From the NCBI GenBank assembly GCA_938002965.1, contig CALKZY010000004.1, positions 1 through 64,000 of the forward strand: a stretch of DNA of 64,000 nucleotides, read 5' to 3'. A model generated the notes under the pieces. It ran no database searches and was not told where the DNA came from. It saw only the letters and a program-made list of their open reading frames with translations. Positions 19,199 to 31,524 of this stretch are shown one piece after another (within the stretch, counting starts at the first letter, position 1; each line of letters starts with the position of its first letter). A program made the position numbers and the translations under genes. Origin of the DNA: an uncultured Acidimicrobiales bacterium (GTDB lineage Bacteria; Actinomycetota; Acidimicrobiia; Acidimicrobiales; SZUA-35).

Positions 19199-19819
19199 TC
19201 ACCGAGCGCGAGCGATCACCACCCAGCCACGGCTTCCCAACCCTGGAATGTGCTCACCGATTTGAGCCTCGTAGCTGTCGATCGTCTCGTCCTCGACCAG
19301 TTGATCCAACGCCGGCTTGGCATCGCCGTCAGGCCAAGCCAGCTCGTTGATGGCAAACACCAACCATCCACCCGATTCAAGCAGCAAAGCCAACGACCGG
19401 AGAGCCAATCCAGCTACATGACCGTGGCCCAAGACGCCCACGGCAGTCACCACGTCAAACGGAGAACCCGTTATCGCCAACTCGCCAGCGTTCAAGTCGA
19501 CTTCATACAAGTGGCGGTACACGTCGGTGGCCCTGGCCCGAGCCAGCATTTCCGATGAGTAGTCGCAGCCGTCGATCTGACTAAAGCCGCGCTTGGCCAA
19601 GGCCACCCCTGATAAACCCGATCCGCAACCGACATCGAGAATCCGGGCATCACCGGGCACCCCGGCAGCGACGAGAGCGTCGGCTACTCTGTCCGGCTGT
19701 GCGTATCCTCGGCTGGTCAGTTCGGCATCGTAGTCGGCAGCGAACCGCTGGTAGTGCCGTCGCACATCGTCACCGTCGTCGAGGTCGTAGAGGCGGTCAA
19801 AGAATCGTTCGTCGGACAC
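19199..19819 (-). CDS. Class I SAM-dependent methyltransferase
   Basis: About 206 residues from GTG 19819 (SDERFFDRLYDLD...); the frame is open to an ATG at 19876, but the extra 19 residues are not family-like. Motif I reads ILDVGCGSGLSG, motif II GCDYSSEML and the post-I acid is in place. The central and C-terminal parts (AVGVLGHGHVAGLALRSL, GGWLVFAINE) match small-molecule methyltransferases of the UbiE/Williams-Beuren type. Substrate unknown. The gene is divergent from the homocysteine methyltransferase gene, about 84 nt away, so the two may share regulation. Confidence 0.8.
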   Translation of the reverse strand: MSDERFFDRLYDLDDGDDVRRHYQRFAADYDAELTSRGYAQPDRVADALVAAGVPGDARILDVGCGSGLSGVALAKRGFSQIDGCDYSSEMLARARATDVYRHLYEVDLNAGELAITGSPFDVVTAVGVLGHGHVAGLALRSLALLLESGGWLVFAINELAWPDGDAKPALDQLVEDETIDSYEAQIGEHIPGLGSRGWVVIARAR

Positions 19820-19903
19820 CCACTCATCATTGCAGGACCGACACCATCGGAAAAATGACCCACCGGGTGTGGACACCGAGCATGGCCCGCGAGACTATGC
19901 CCT

Positions 19904-20827
19904 ATGGGAACTACAACGATTTTGGACGGCGGAATGGGCAAGGAGCTGCGCCGGATCGGGGCGCCGTTTCGACAACCAGAGTGGTCGGCGTTGGCCATGT
20001 TGGAAGCGCCTGACTTCGTTCGCCAAGCCCACGACAACTTCGTCGCGGCCGGAGCCGAGGTCCTCATAACCAATGTGTACGCCTTGGTGCCCTTCCACAT
20101 CGGCGCCGAGCGATTCGCCGCTCGCGGTCAAGAGTTGTTGACTCTCGGCGGTCAACTGGCACGTGAAGCCGCTGACAAAGCCGATCGGTCGATTCAAGTT
20201 GCAGGTTCCCTACCACCGCTGTTCGGCTCGTATGAGCCGGAGTCTTTCGATGCCGATGCCGCCGTCCCGCTTTGGACAGCCTTCATCGAAGAGCAGGCCC
20301 CCTACGTCGACTTCTGGATCGGCGAGACGATGTCTTCGGTAGCCGAGTTCGAGGTGCTCAAGAACCTTGTCCACCAGATCGACGGGGCGCCGGGAGATTC
20401 CCGACCGTTCTGGGCCTCGTTCTGTTTGTCTGACCTGTTGAGCGACGGGCGGGCCGTTCTCCGATCGGGCGAGTCGGTGACCGAGTTGGCTAAGGCCGTC
20501 GCTCCCCATCAACCCGAGGCTGTGCTGTTCAACTGTTCACAGCCGGAGGTCATCAGCCAGGCCTTGGCCGAACTGGCAGCGACCGATCCGGGCTATCGAT
20601 TCGGTGGCTACGCCAATGCATTCCAAACCGAAGTGTTGGAAGGCGAGGAATACGCAGCAAACACCGTGGTCCTAGAACGCCGAGACGACTTGACCGTGGA
20701 ACGATACGCCGACATGGTCGCTCAGTGGGTGGACACCGGTGCCACCATTGTCGGGGGCTGCTGCGACATCTACCCCGATCACATCGCCGAGTTGGTTGGA
20801 CGATTCGCCGATGGGTCGGACGACTGA
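19904..20827 (+). CDS. Homocysteine S-methyltransferase family protein
   Basis: 307 residues, one (beta/alpha)8 barrel of the MHT1/MmuM/BHMT family. It opens TTILDGGMGKELRR, the family start, and has zinc ligands in FNCSQPE (first Cys) and GATIVGGCCDIYP (Cys pair). The likely reaction is methyl transfer from a donor such as S-methylmethionine or a betaine to homocysteine to give methionine; the donor cannot be told from sequence. It links to the methionine theme of metZ about 8 kb away, but not as one operon. No clear Shine-Dalgarno is visible before the ATG. Confidence 0.85.
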   Translation: MGTTTILDGGMGKELRRIGAPFRQPEWSALAMLEAPDFVRQAHDNFVAAGAEVLITNVYALVPFHIGAERFAARGQELLTLGGQLAREAADKADRSIQVAGSLPPLFGSYEPESFDADAAVPLWTAFIEEQAPYVDFWIGETMSSVAEFEVLKNLVHQIDGAPGDSRPFWASFCLSDLLSDGRAVLRSGESVTELAKAVAPHQPEAVLFNCSQPEVISQALAELAATDPGYRFGGYANAFQTEVLEGEEYAANTVVLERRDDLTVERYADMVAQWVDTGATIVGGCCDIYPDHIAELVGRFADGSDD

Positions 20828-20882
20828 GACTACCGCCGGGTAGGTCAAAGGGCCGTAGCAGCGTCGTGTTACAGTCGCCCAC

Positions 20883-21620
20883 ATGGACACCGTCGCCCTC
20901 ATCGCAGCACTGGAGAACAACTCGGCCCGGGTCCGCGAGGTTCTCGTCCACCTCGACCCTGAAGCAAACGTGGAGACCTGCCCCGGCTGGAACGTCCGGG
21001 ACCTGGTTCATCATCTGAGCTGCACTCAGCGGTGGGCGACCGACATCGTTGCCGACGCGCTCACCCATACACACTGGATGGAACTCGACAACTACGATCT
21101 GCCAGACGACGATGACCTGGTCGGCTGGTTTACCGAAGGCGCCAATCGTCTGGCCGATGCTCTCAACGAAGCGCCAGATGATCTCGACTGTTGGGCTTTC
21201 ATGGCCGACGTCGAATCACCACTCCACTTTTGGGCTCGACGTCAGGCGCACGAAACAGCCATCCATCGAGTTGACGCCGAAGTCGTGGCCAGCCAACTGA
21301 CCGGCTTCGGCCCGGCTGCGGCCGCCGACGGACTCGATGAGCTGCTAACCGGCTTCTGGACCCGACCTAACCGAGGGCCTCGATCCAAAATCGCAACCTC
21401 AGTCGGCTTCCGTCCGAGCGACCATGACGGCCGATGGACGGCGTTGTTCGATGAGACCTCGTGTCGGTCGACCCCCACCATCGATCCCGATCAGGTACAA
21501 GTGACCGTCAACGGCGCGATAGCGGACCTCTTCGCCTGGGCCTGGGATCGGCCCACCGTAGGCACACTCACCTTCGATGGCGACCACGCCGCCGTCGAGC
21601 GGTTGAAGTCCCACAACTAG
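20883..21620 (+). CDS. Mycothiol-dependent maleylpyruvate isomerase family protein
   Basis: 245 residues of the TIGR03083 / DinB-fold group. Metal-binding features are GWNVRDLVHHLSCTQRW in the N-terminal helix bundle and RRQAHETAIHRVDAE later, giving the three-His pattern of mycothiol-dependent enzymes; a C-terminal MDMPI-C-like domain follows. The family catalyses isomerisations or thiol transfers with mycothiol, the actinobacterial thiol. The function of this member is unknown. TACAGT (20870-20875) ends 7 nt before the ATG, which suggests a leaderless transcript of its own although it follows the previous gene closely. Confidence 0.85.
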   Translation: MDTVALIAALENNSARVREVLVHLDPEANVETCPGWNVRDLVHHLSCTQRWATDIVADALTHTHWMELDNYDLPDDDDLVGWFTEGANRLADALNEAPDDLDCWAFMADVESPLHFWARRQAHETAIHRVDAEVVASQLTGFGPAAAADGLDELLTGFWTRPNRGPRSKIATSVGFRPSDHDGRWTALFDETSCRSTPTIDPDQVQVTVNGAIADLFAWAWDRPTVGTLTFDGDHAAVERLKSHN

Positions 21621-21656
21621 ATTTTTGATCTAAACCTGTTGAGCTAGAGCCGCCTA

Positions 21657-22937
21657 TCAGCCCAAGGCTTCGCTCAAGCCTGCGATCAACCGGTCGACCT
21701 CGTCCATCGTGGTGTAGTGAACGAAGGAAAGTCGAAGCACGCCGGGTTTGGTTGGGATGTCCATACCGATCAAAGGCCTGACGGCGTAGAAGTCACCGGT
21801 CCCGACCATCAGCTTCTTCTCGGTAAGCACAGCTTGTATGTCCGCCACCGGCTTGTCGGCTGACACCACGGCCACGGTCGGGGCTCGAAGCGACGGATCG
21901 GCTGGACCAACGATGCGCAGATCGTTGCGATCCCGAAGCCAAGCCAGTAACGGGGCCAGCAACTGCTCTTCGTACTCACGGAACAGATCGTGCACCCGCC
22001 GACCACGCTCGGCCGCATCGGCATCCGACGCCGGTCCAAAGTGATGTCCGTAGACGGCATCGAGGTAGTGGGCGACGCCGGCGGCCGATGCAATCTGGGC
22101 GTGATCGGGTCCAGCCGGAACCAGCGTGTAATGAGGTTGACCCTCGTTGAAGTAGTGGCCCTGATTCGCCAGTTGCTCCCACAACGGTTGACGAACCACC
22201 ATGGCCCCCAGATGAGGCCCCCAGGTCTTGTACATGGAGAAGAGGTAGACATCGGCTCCCAGACCGGTGACATCGGGCAGTCCGTGAGGAGCGTACGAAA
22301 CACCGTCGACTACCGTCCAGGCGCCCACGGCATGGGCCCGGGCCGAAATCTCGGACACCGGGTTGACGTGAGCAACCACATTCGAGGCGTGGGGAAAGAC
22401 CACCAGACGGGTCCGCTCAGACAACAAAGCGTCCAGATCGTCAAGCGACAAGCGTCCCGTTTCGGGGTCGACCTCCCACTCGTGCAAAACCAGGCCTGAC
22501 CGGTCGGCCATCCGGCGCCAGACTCCGGCGTTGGCTTCATGATCTTGGTTGGAAACAATGATCTCACCGCCGGTGGCCAGCGGGCCCGGGGCGGCAAAAG
22601 CGTTGGCCAACACATAAGTGTTCTGAGACGTCGACGGGCCAAAGTGCATCTCGTCGGAGTCGACGTTCAGATAGCCGGCAATTGTTCGGTACGACTCATC
22701 CATCCAGTCACCGGCCTCCGAGGACGCAGGATACGGGCTGTACGGCTGCACTTTGAGGCGGCGGTAGTAGGTGGTGAGCCGGTCGATCACCTGGCCACAG
22801 GTGTAGGATCCGCCAGCGTTCTCGAAGAACGCCCAGCCCTCCAGGCTTGATTCCGAGAATGCCGGAAACTGTGATCTGATGAACTCAAGATCAAGATCGG
22901 GCGTGGGGTGGTGAGGGTGGGAATCTGTGCCGGCCAT
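21657..22937 (-). CDS. Aminotransferase class V / cysteine-desulfurase-like PLP enzyme
   Basis: 426 residues. Family features: FFENAGGSYTCGQVIDRL near residue 40, HFGPSTSQNTYVLANAF, the PLP His in VSNQDHEANAGVWR, and the lysine in YLFSMYKTWGPHLGAMVV. The C-terminal part ends with the small domain (GVLRLSFVHYTTMDEVDRLI). The group includes cysteine desulfurase-like and isopenicillin-epimerase-like proteins. No Cys is seen in the usual active loop and no iron-sulfur assembly genes lie nearby, so SufS/IscS is unlikely. TACGCT (22944-22949 on the minus strand) ends 6 nt before the ATG (leaderless). Confidence 0.82.
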   Translation of the reverse strand: MAGTDSHPHHPTPDLDLEFIRSQFPAFSESSLEGWAFFENAGGSYTCGQVIDRLTTYYRRLKVQPYSPYPASSEAGDWMDESYRTIAGYLNVDSDEMHFGPSTSQNTYVLANAFAAPGPLATGGEIIVSNQDHEANAGVWRRMADRSGLVLHEWEVDPETGRLSLDDLDALLSERTRLVVFPHASNVVAHVNPVSEISARAHAVGAWTVVDGVSYAPHGLPDVTGLGADVYLFSMYKTWGPHLGAMVVRQPLWEQLANQGHYFNEGQPHYTLVPAGPDHAQIASAAGVAHYLDAVYGHHFGPASDADAAERGRRVHDLFREYEEQLLAPLLAWLRDRNDLRIVGPADPSLRAPTVAVVSADKPVADIQAVLTEKKLMVGTGDFYAVRPLIGMDIPTKPGVLRLSFVHYTTMDEVDRLIAGLSEALG

Positions 22938-23048
22938 GGAGCCAGCGTAGGGCTGACGCGGCTCCTCACGTCAGCGGGACGACAAGGAAGTACTAAGACT
23001 CCATCTAGTTGAAATCTGTTCCGAAGATGCAGCCGTACCTTGAAGGCG

Positions 23049-24223
23049 ATGGAGCTCGCCGAATCGGAAGATCAGCTGCCGGGCGAGCGCAGACTACGCC
23101 CTCCGTTTGTCGCCGACCGTTCCCGACGTGTTGCGCTGCGGAGGCCGCCAGCAGTCGATCAGGGCTCCAAACGAGACTGGGCCGTCGACCGGCTTCGAGC
23201 GCTCTGCCTGGTTTCAATGACTGTGGCTCACCTCGCCCAAGCCGCCGACCACTCCTCGGTGGTGGACGACTTGGTTCACCTTCCCGTTTGGGTCTCCGGT
23301 GCCGCCGGATTCGTGTTTCTCTCCGGAACGTCAATCGGCCTGTTCTGGATGGCGCGTGGAGGCCACTCAGTTGAGAACCGCAAGTGGGCCCTCAAGCGCG
23401 GTGTGTTCCTAGCTGTCCTGGCCATCTCGCTGAATGTCATTGGTATCGCATGGTTCCGTCTCATTGGCCCACCTCGGTGGTACCCACCGGCTGAGCCAAC
23501 GGCCTCTGCCGTCGTCACCGCCCAATGGTCGCTACTGTTCGCCGATGTCATGTGGATGTACGCCGCCTTCCTGATTGCACTTGCTCTGCTCGGGCGAGTA
23601 ATCCTGGCCCACCCGCTCGCCGCGCTGGCTGGGTCAGTCGGCCTCTACGTGTACTCCCAATTCGACTTCACGTTCGGCCCGACAGCCGTACCGGGCCAGT
23701 CACCGACCTGGAACTTGGCGGCATGGCAGATCCTGTTCGTAGTCGGCCTTCTGGCGGGAACACGCTGGAACGAAATCCGACGAGTTCTCGATGTGAACCA
23801 GCGGTCTGTTTGGTTGGTGGCCGGAACCGCAGTGGCCGTCATTTTCTCTCTTCGCATGGGTTTCAACATTGCCGAACGTGGCATTGACCCAATGGGGCTC
23901 AGCGCCCAGCGTGATGCTCTTGAGACCGCCTGGCTGGGCAAGAATTCGCTGGCACCTGCCCGCCTCGGCCTGATCCTTGGTGTGGGTCCAGCCGCGTACC
24001 TGCTCTGTCGACACCGCACGCCGTTTGACCGGGTATTACTTCCGGCCGGTGGTCGCAGCCTGCGAATTTACGCCGTGTCAACCGTTGCCGCCTACCTCTG
24101 GACGGCAACCGGTGTGCAACTGTGGCCAATCCTGAACGCCGAGATCGCCATCATCATCGCCACCGCTGTCATCTTGACAGTGGGGATGCTTCCTGCCCTT
24201 GGACGCGGACGCGCCTGGTCGTT

Positions 24224-24227
<4 letters not shown>
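23049..24227 (+). CDS. OpgC-like membrane acyltransferase family protein
   Basis: 392 residues from ATG 23049, chosen because TACCTT (23036-23041) ends 7 nt upstream; TTG 23040 would also be in frame. After a charged N-terminal 45 residues come about ten membrane helices. KRDWAVDRLRALCLVSMTVAHL and VSGAAGFVFLSGTSIGL match the first conserved blocks of the OpgC_C family (PF10129), and GKNSLAPARLGLIL fits a later one. OpgC succinylates periplasmic glucans in Proteobacteria; in actinobacteria the role is unknown but probably O-acylation of a cell-surface polymer. It converges with the oxoprolinase gene on CTAG 24224-24227. Confidence 0.78.
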
Positions 24228-27925
<3,698 letters not shown>

Positions 27926-27983
27926 CCTCCGATGCTACGGGACCCTGAACGGCACTGCCCAAGCGATCGGCCGCCCGGTGCTC

Positions 27984-30104
27984 CTAGCCTGCGACCAGAA
28001 CCCGGAACTGGTCCATGGCTCCACCGGAGGTTTCCAGGGTGATCTCAACGGTTGAGCCGGAGACGATGACCGCGTCGGACCGTCCGAGTTTGCGTGAACC
28101 CTCATAGACCACGTCCGCCGGTCCGAGGTCATCGGTTGTTCGTAGACCACTTGAGCTTCCGGCCACAGCCAGTACCGGCCGACCCAGGTCGACAACTGCG
28201 GCCAGTAGCGAGTCTTCGGTGGGAGAGTAGGAGAAGTAGTAGGTCGTCACGGTTGTCCCGGCTGAGATGGTGACGCCACCCAGGGTGAGGTCCTCGACCA
28301 GGACGCTGGTTTGCTCCTCCCACAACAACAGCGTTGCCGTCTCAAAGTACGGGCCCCGTTTGCTGAGGTTCGCTCCAACCTCCAGCTGTCCCACGATGGT
28401 GATGTCACCGGCGGACGCCACCGGCCCGGTCGCCGGAGGTTCCGTTACGGGCGGAGTCGTTGCCATGGTTGTTTGCCCGGCAGGTGCCGCCGTCGATGGC
28501 AACATGTTGTTGTTGGTCACGGTGGACGATGGAGGGTCGGTGGCCGATGTCGGCGCACTCCGGCTGGACGGACTTGGTCGAGGCTTCGAGGTCGCCACCA
28601 ACGCCGTCGTGGCGGAAGAGTTCGCGCTGGACGGCGGGGCCGAAGGCGCACCATCGGCAGAACTTGTCGTCCTGTCGCTTGCTGCCTCGGGGGCGGTGAG
28701 CCCGCCCGGCGGAGGAGCAAGGTCGGGAGCGGTGGCGGCAAGCACGGTTGTCGTCGGCGACACCGGAGCAGTCGCGTCGGGTTCGACCTGGTCAAGCTCC
28801 CCAGCAGCTACGGGTTCGCCCTCACCTGCGGTCTTGACACCGTCTCCGACCTTTACACCGTCTACGACCTTTACACCGTCTCCGACCATGGCACCGTCTC
28901 CGACCATGGCACCATCTTCGACCTTGACACCGTCAACGGCAGCCATCGCTACTCCATCGGCCGAAGCGCCATCGGACGGTCCTTGTGCGATGGCGGCACC
29001 GGCCAACGCCATTGACACCACAGCCGCGCCGACGGCCGAGGTTGCCGCCGCCAAATCGGGAAGACGGGCGAAGGTGCGGGCCAACGATGCCAGCGGCGCA
29101 GCAAACGGCAGGCCAAGAATGAAAGACATTGGTCCAGCGGCAAACTGGAGGCGACCGACCGACAACGCCAGCGTGGCCCGCACAACCTCGGGATCAAAGT
29201 GTGTTCCCGCTGACAGCGCTAGCTCGCGTCGGGCATCTTCGGCTGACATCGGCGTCTTGTAGGCTCTGGTGGCGGTCATGACCTCGTAGGCATCGGCCAC
29301 CGCCACAATGCGAGCGGCCAACGGAATCTCGCTACCGGTAAGCCCAGCCGGATAGCCGCTGCCATCCCACTTTTCGTGGTGGCCCCACGATGCCGATGCC
29401 CACTCCCCCAGGAAATGATCCAGTGGGGCCAGAAGATGGCGGCCTTCCTCGGGGTGAGTTTGCAGTTCGGCCCACTCTTCCTGGTCTGGGCGGCCCGGCT
29501 TGTTGAGGATGGCGGGCGAAACATGGATCTTGCCCATGTCATGCAGAAGGGCTCCCCACTGCAACTTCTCCAAGTCGTCGCCGCTCAGGCCCATTTCCTC
29601 ACCGATCATGCGGGAGTAGACGCGAACCCGCTCAGAGTGGCCTCGGGTTCGACGATCGTGAGTACCGATGGCGGTGGCCATGGCCAGAATCTGTTCAGCT
29701 GCCGACTGGTGGTCGTGGACGAAACCCTGCGACTTGGCTTCGGCCAGATCGCGTTCCAGTTGGCGACTGGACGAGGCTTTCATCGCCACCTTGAACCGCG
29801 ACGGCGCTTCGTCAGGGAAGACCAATGACAGTCGCAGCAGACCGGCCAGGGGGATGAACCGGGTGGCGAACCGAGCCACAACAAACGACACGGCAAACCC
29901 GGCGACAACGGCCACCGAGTTCCGGGCCACCCGCCCCGTCAAACCTTCGGCCTGGGGAAGCAGTTGCAACAGGATAAAGACCACGATCGTGGCGGCAACC
30001 ATTGGCGCCAGCCGCACCAGCCATCGAAGGACAAAGGCGCTCTTGCGGTGAGAGGTCCATCGAAGTGGCGTACCGGTTTCGACCTCAGCCACTTCTTCGC
30101 CCAT
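27984..30104 (-). CDS. HD-GYP domain protein with predicted surface stalk and beta domain
   Basis: 706 residues. Two N-terminal helices (about 23-50, 62-85) are followed by a full HD-GYP phosphodiesterase domain: GHSERV near 156, LLHDMGKIHV with the HD pair at 188-189, a His in THPEEGRHLL and HHEKWDGSGYPAGLTG with the GYP at 250-252. These residues suggest c-di-GMP hydrolysis in the cytoplasm. A third helix (about 350-374) then leads to an exposed region: six 6-residue repeats of DGVKV/DGAMV type (about 388-424), a Ser/Thr/Pro/Ala-rich stretch and a C-terminal beta-rich domain of about 150 residues. The layout would couple c-di-GMP turnover to an extracytoplasmic domain. It is divergent from a lipoprotein gene. 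Confidence 0.85.
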   Translation of the reverse strand: MGEEVAEVETGTPLRWTSHRKSAFVLRWLVRLAPMVAATIVVFILLQLLPQAEGLTGRVARNSVAVVAGFAVSFVVARFATRFIPLAGLLRLSLVFPDEAPSRFKVAMKASSSRQLERDLAEAKSQGFVHDHQSAAEQILAMATAIGTHDRRTRGHSERVRVYSRMIGEEMGLSGDDLEKLQWGALLHDMGKIHVSPAILNKPGRPDQEEWAELQTHPEEGRHLLAPLDHFLGEWASASWGHHEKWDGSGYPAGLTGSEIPLAARIVAVADAYEVMTATRAYKTPMSAEDARRELALSAGTHFDPEVVRATLALSVGRLQFAAGPMSFILGLPFAAPLASLARTFARLPDLAAATSAVGAAVVSMALAGAAIAQGPSDGASADGVAMAAVDGVKVEDGAMVGDGAMVGDGVKVVDGVKVGDGVKTAGEGEPVAAGELDQVEPDATAPVSPTTTVLAATAPDLAPPPGGLTAPEAASDRTTSSADGAPSAPPSSANSSATTALVATSKPRPSPSSRSAPTSATDPPSSTVTNNNMLPSTAAPAGQTTMATTPPVTEPPATGPVASAGDITIVGQLEVGANLSKRGPYFETATLLLWEEQTSVLVEDLTLGGVTISAGTTVTTYYFSYSPTEDSLLAAVVDLGRPVLAVAGSSSGLRTTDDLGPADVVYEGSRKLGRSDAVIVSGSTVEITLETSGGAMDQFRVLVAG
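28833..28940. repeat. Six 18-bp tandem repeats inside the HD-GYP gene
   Basis: Six 18-bp units, consensus CTTGACACCGTCTCCGAC on the plus strand with variants such as CATGGCACCGTCTCCGAC, encode the DGVKV/DGAMV-type repeats of the stalk. The in-frame 18-bp unit can expand or contract without breaking the gene. Confidence 0.85.
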
Positions 30105-30208
30105 GTCGAACCTATCGGCCCGTGGATCCCCGCATCAAGACAGACAGCAGTCGGCGACCTGGGACGTTCGAACTAAAGCCCGAGGTCACTTCCTCCGACG
30201 ATCTCACC

Positions 30209-31453
30209 GTGGCGAAGAAACACCCTTTTGGACGGACCGACCGGCGTCGAAGCCTCATCGTTGCTCCCGTCGTCTTGCTTCTGGCCGCCTGCACCACGCA
30301 GTCGCCGGAATTGGTCGATGCCGCCGGGGTTGCTGATCAACAATCGGATGCAACTGAGTCTCAGGCATCCAGTGAAGCCGCTGAGTTTCGGGTGGATGTT
30401 TCGTCCACCATTGGCCTGCAATTAGACGACGCCGAGCCGTCAACCTCCACTACCTCGCCCGGGCCGAACACCACCGCCATAGTGAACAACGAGATGGCCA
30501 CCACAACCACGACAACCAATGGTGGCGATGACGCACAGCAATCCTCAGACGCGGCCACCGAGGAGATTGCGTTCCTAGGCCCCGCAGCCGGTGGTGTGGG
30601 CGAGTTTGTCTACCTTCAGGAACCGGTGTCCAATCCCGACGCCGAATGCTCGGCCGGACAGCTCGGCTTTCGACTGAACGATCAAGGCGACATTCATATC
30701 TATGAAGATCTGGGCACGCTCGGTTTCGCTCGCCACCAATCTGGACCCAGGGGCCAGGACGCCTTCATCGTGTCATGCGAAGAGTCGATCGAAGAGATTT
30801 TGATCGCCAGCTCCGTCGGCGCTGACACACCACCAACTATTCGTGCGTTCCAGCTAGGCGACCCTTGGACGATGGACTTCTCCAGGTCGGAGATCGGCTG
30901 GTGGGGAGACGTGTTGGCCGGGTGGGCTGTCGACGGCAACGCCGGCATCAACAACCTCGATCTGGTCATGTTCGACACTGAAACCGGCGTCATCGTGCCG
31001 CTGGCCGACAAGGTCGGCTCGTGGCAGTCTATGTTGGACACCGGCTACGACTACCTGCTTCCCGACGAGTGGCAAGCAGTGGTCGACCCCACCATCGGTG
31101 CGGTCACCATCACATCAGCCGACGGTGGCGCCTTGGTCGAAATCGAGCCCTTGGCTTCGGCCGGAGAGAACGACGGACCGTCGAGCGGTGAGCAGCTCGA
31201 CTTCTTGGCCGACCAGGTCGCCCGATGGGCCACACCCGATCAAGGCTCGATTGCCGACGTCTTCGTCGAGATGCAGGAACGGTTGTCGTGGGAATGGCGT
31301 ACCCAGGCCGGAACAGTTGTTATCTACGAATTACAGCAGGCGGCCGTTCCGGTACGCATCACGCTGACTATCGACGCCGACGCTCCTGCGGCAACAACGA
31401 CGTTGGCCTTTACCATGGCCGATCTGTTCCGAAGCCACGGCGCCGCCGACTGA
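30209..31453 (+). CDS. Hypothetical lipoprotein
   Basis: About 414 residues from GTG 30209. Other in-frame starts exist upstream (for example a GTG near 30121), but this one places a normal lipoprotein signal: a basic KKHPFGRTDRRR stretch, a hydrophobic core and the lipobox LLAACTT with Cys near residue 27. A Ser/Thr/Asp-rich linker of about 100 residues follows, then a folded domain of about 270 residues (FLGPAAGGVGEFVYLQEPV onward, a Cys pair at NPDAECSAG and IVSCEES). I do not recognise the domain. It should be anchored to the outer face of the membrane. It is divergent from the HD-GYP gene with about 100 nt between them. Confidence 0.65.
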   Translation: MAKKHPFGRTDRRRSLIVAPVVLLLAACTTQSPELVDAAGVADQQSDATESQASSEAAEFRVDVSSTIGLQLDDAEPSTSTTSPGPNTTAIVNNEMATTTTTTNGGDDAQQSSDAATEEIAFLGPAAGGVGEFVYLQEPVSNPDAECSAGQLGFRLNDQGDIHIYEDLGTLGFARHQSGPRGQDAFIVSCEESIEEILIASSVGADTPPTIRAFQLGDPWTMDFSRSEIGWWGDVLAGWAVDGNAGINNLDLVMFDTETGVIVPLADKVGSWQSMLDTGYDYLLPDEWQAVVDPTIGAVTITSADGGALVEIEPLASAGENDGPSSGEQLDFLADQVARWATPDQGSIADVFVEMQERLSWEWRTQAGTVVIYELQQAAVPVRITLTIDADAPAATTTLAFTMADLFRSHGAAD

Positions 31454-31524
31454 CGACCGAGCATCCCAGCACCTGGAGGTAGGCGTTCAGCAACGAGTCA
31501 GGTTTGATAATCCACAATCAACCC

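Noticed and set aside
28833-28940. Repeat array as a possible CRISPR
   Set aside because: Units are contiguous, 18 bp, without spacers and in frame with the HD-GYP gene.
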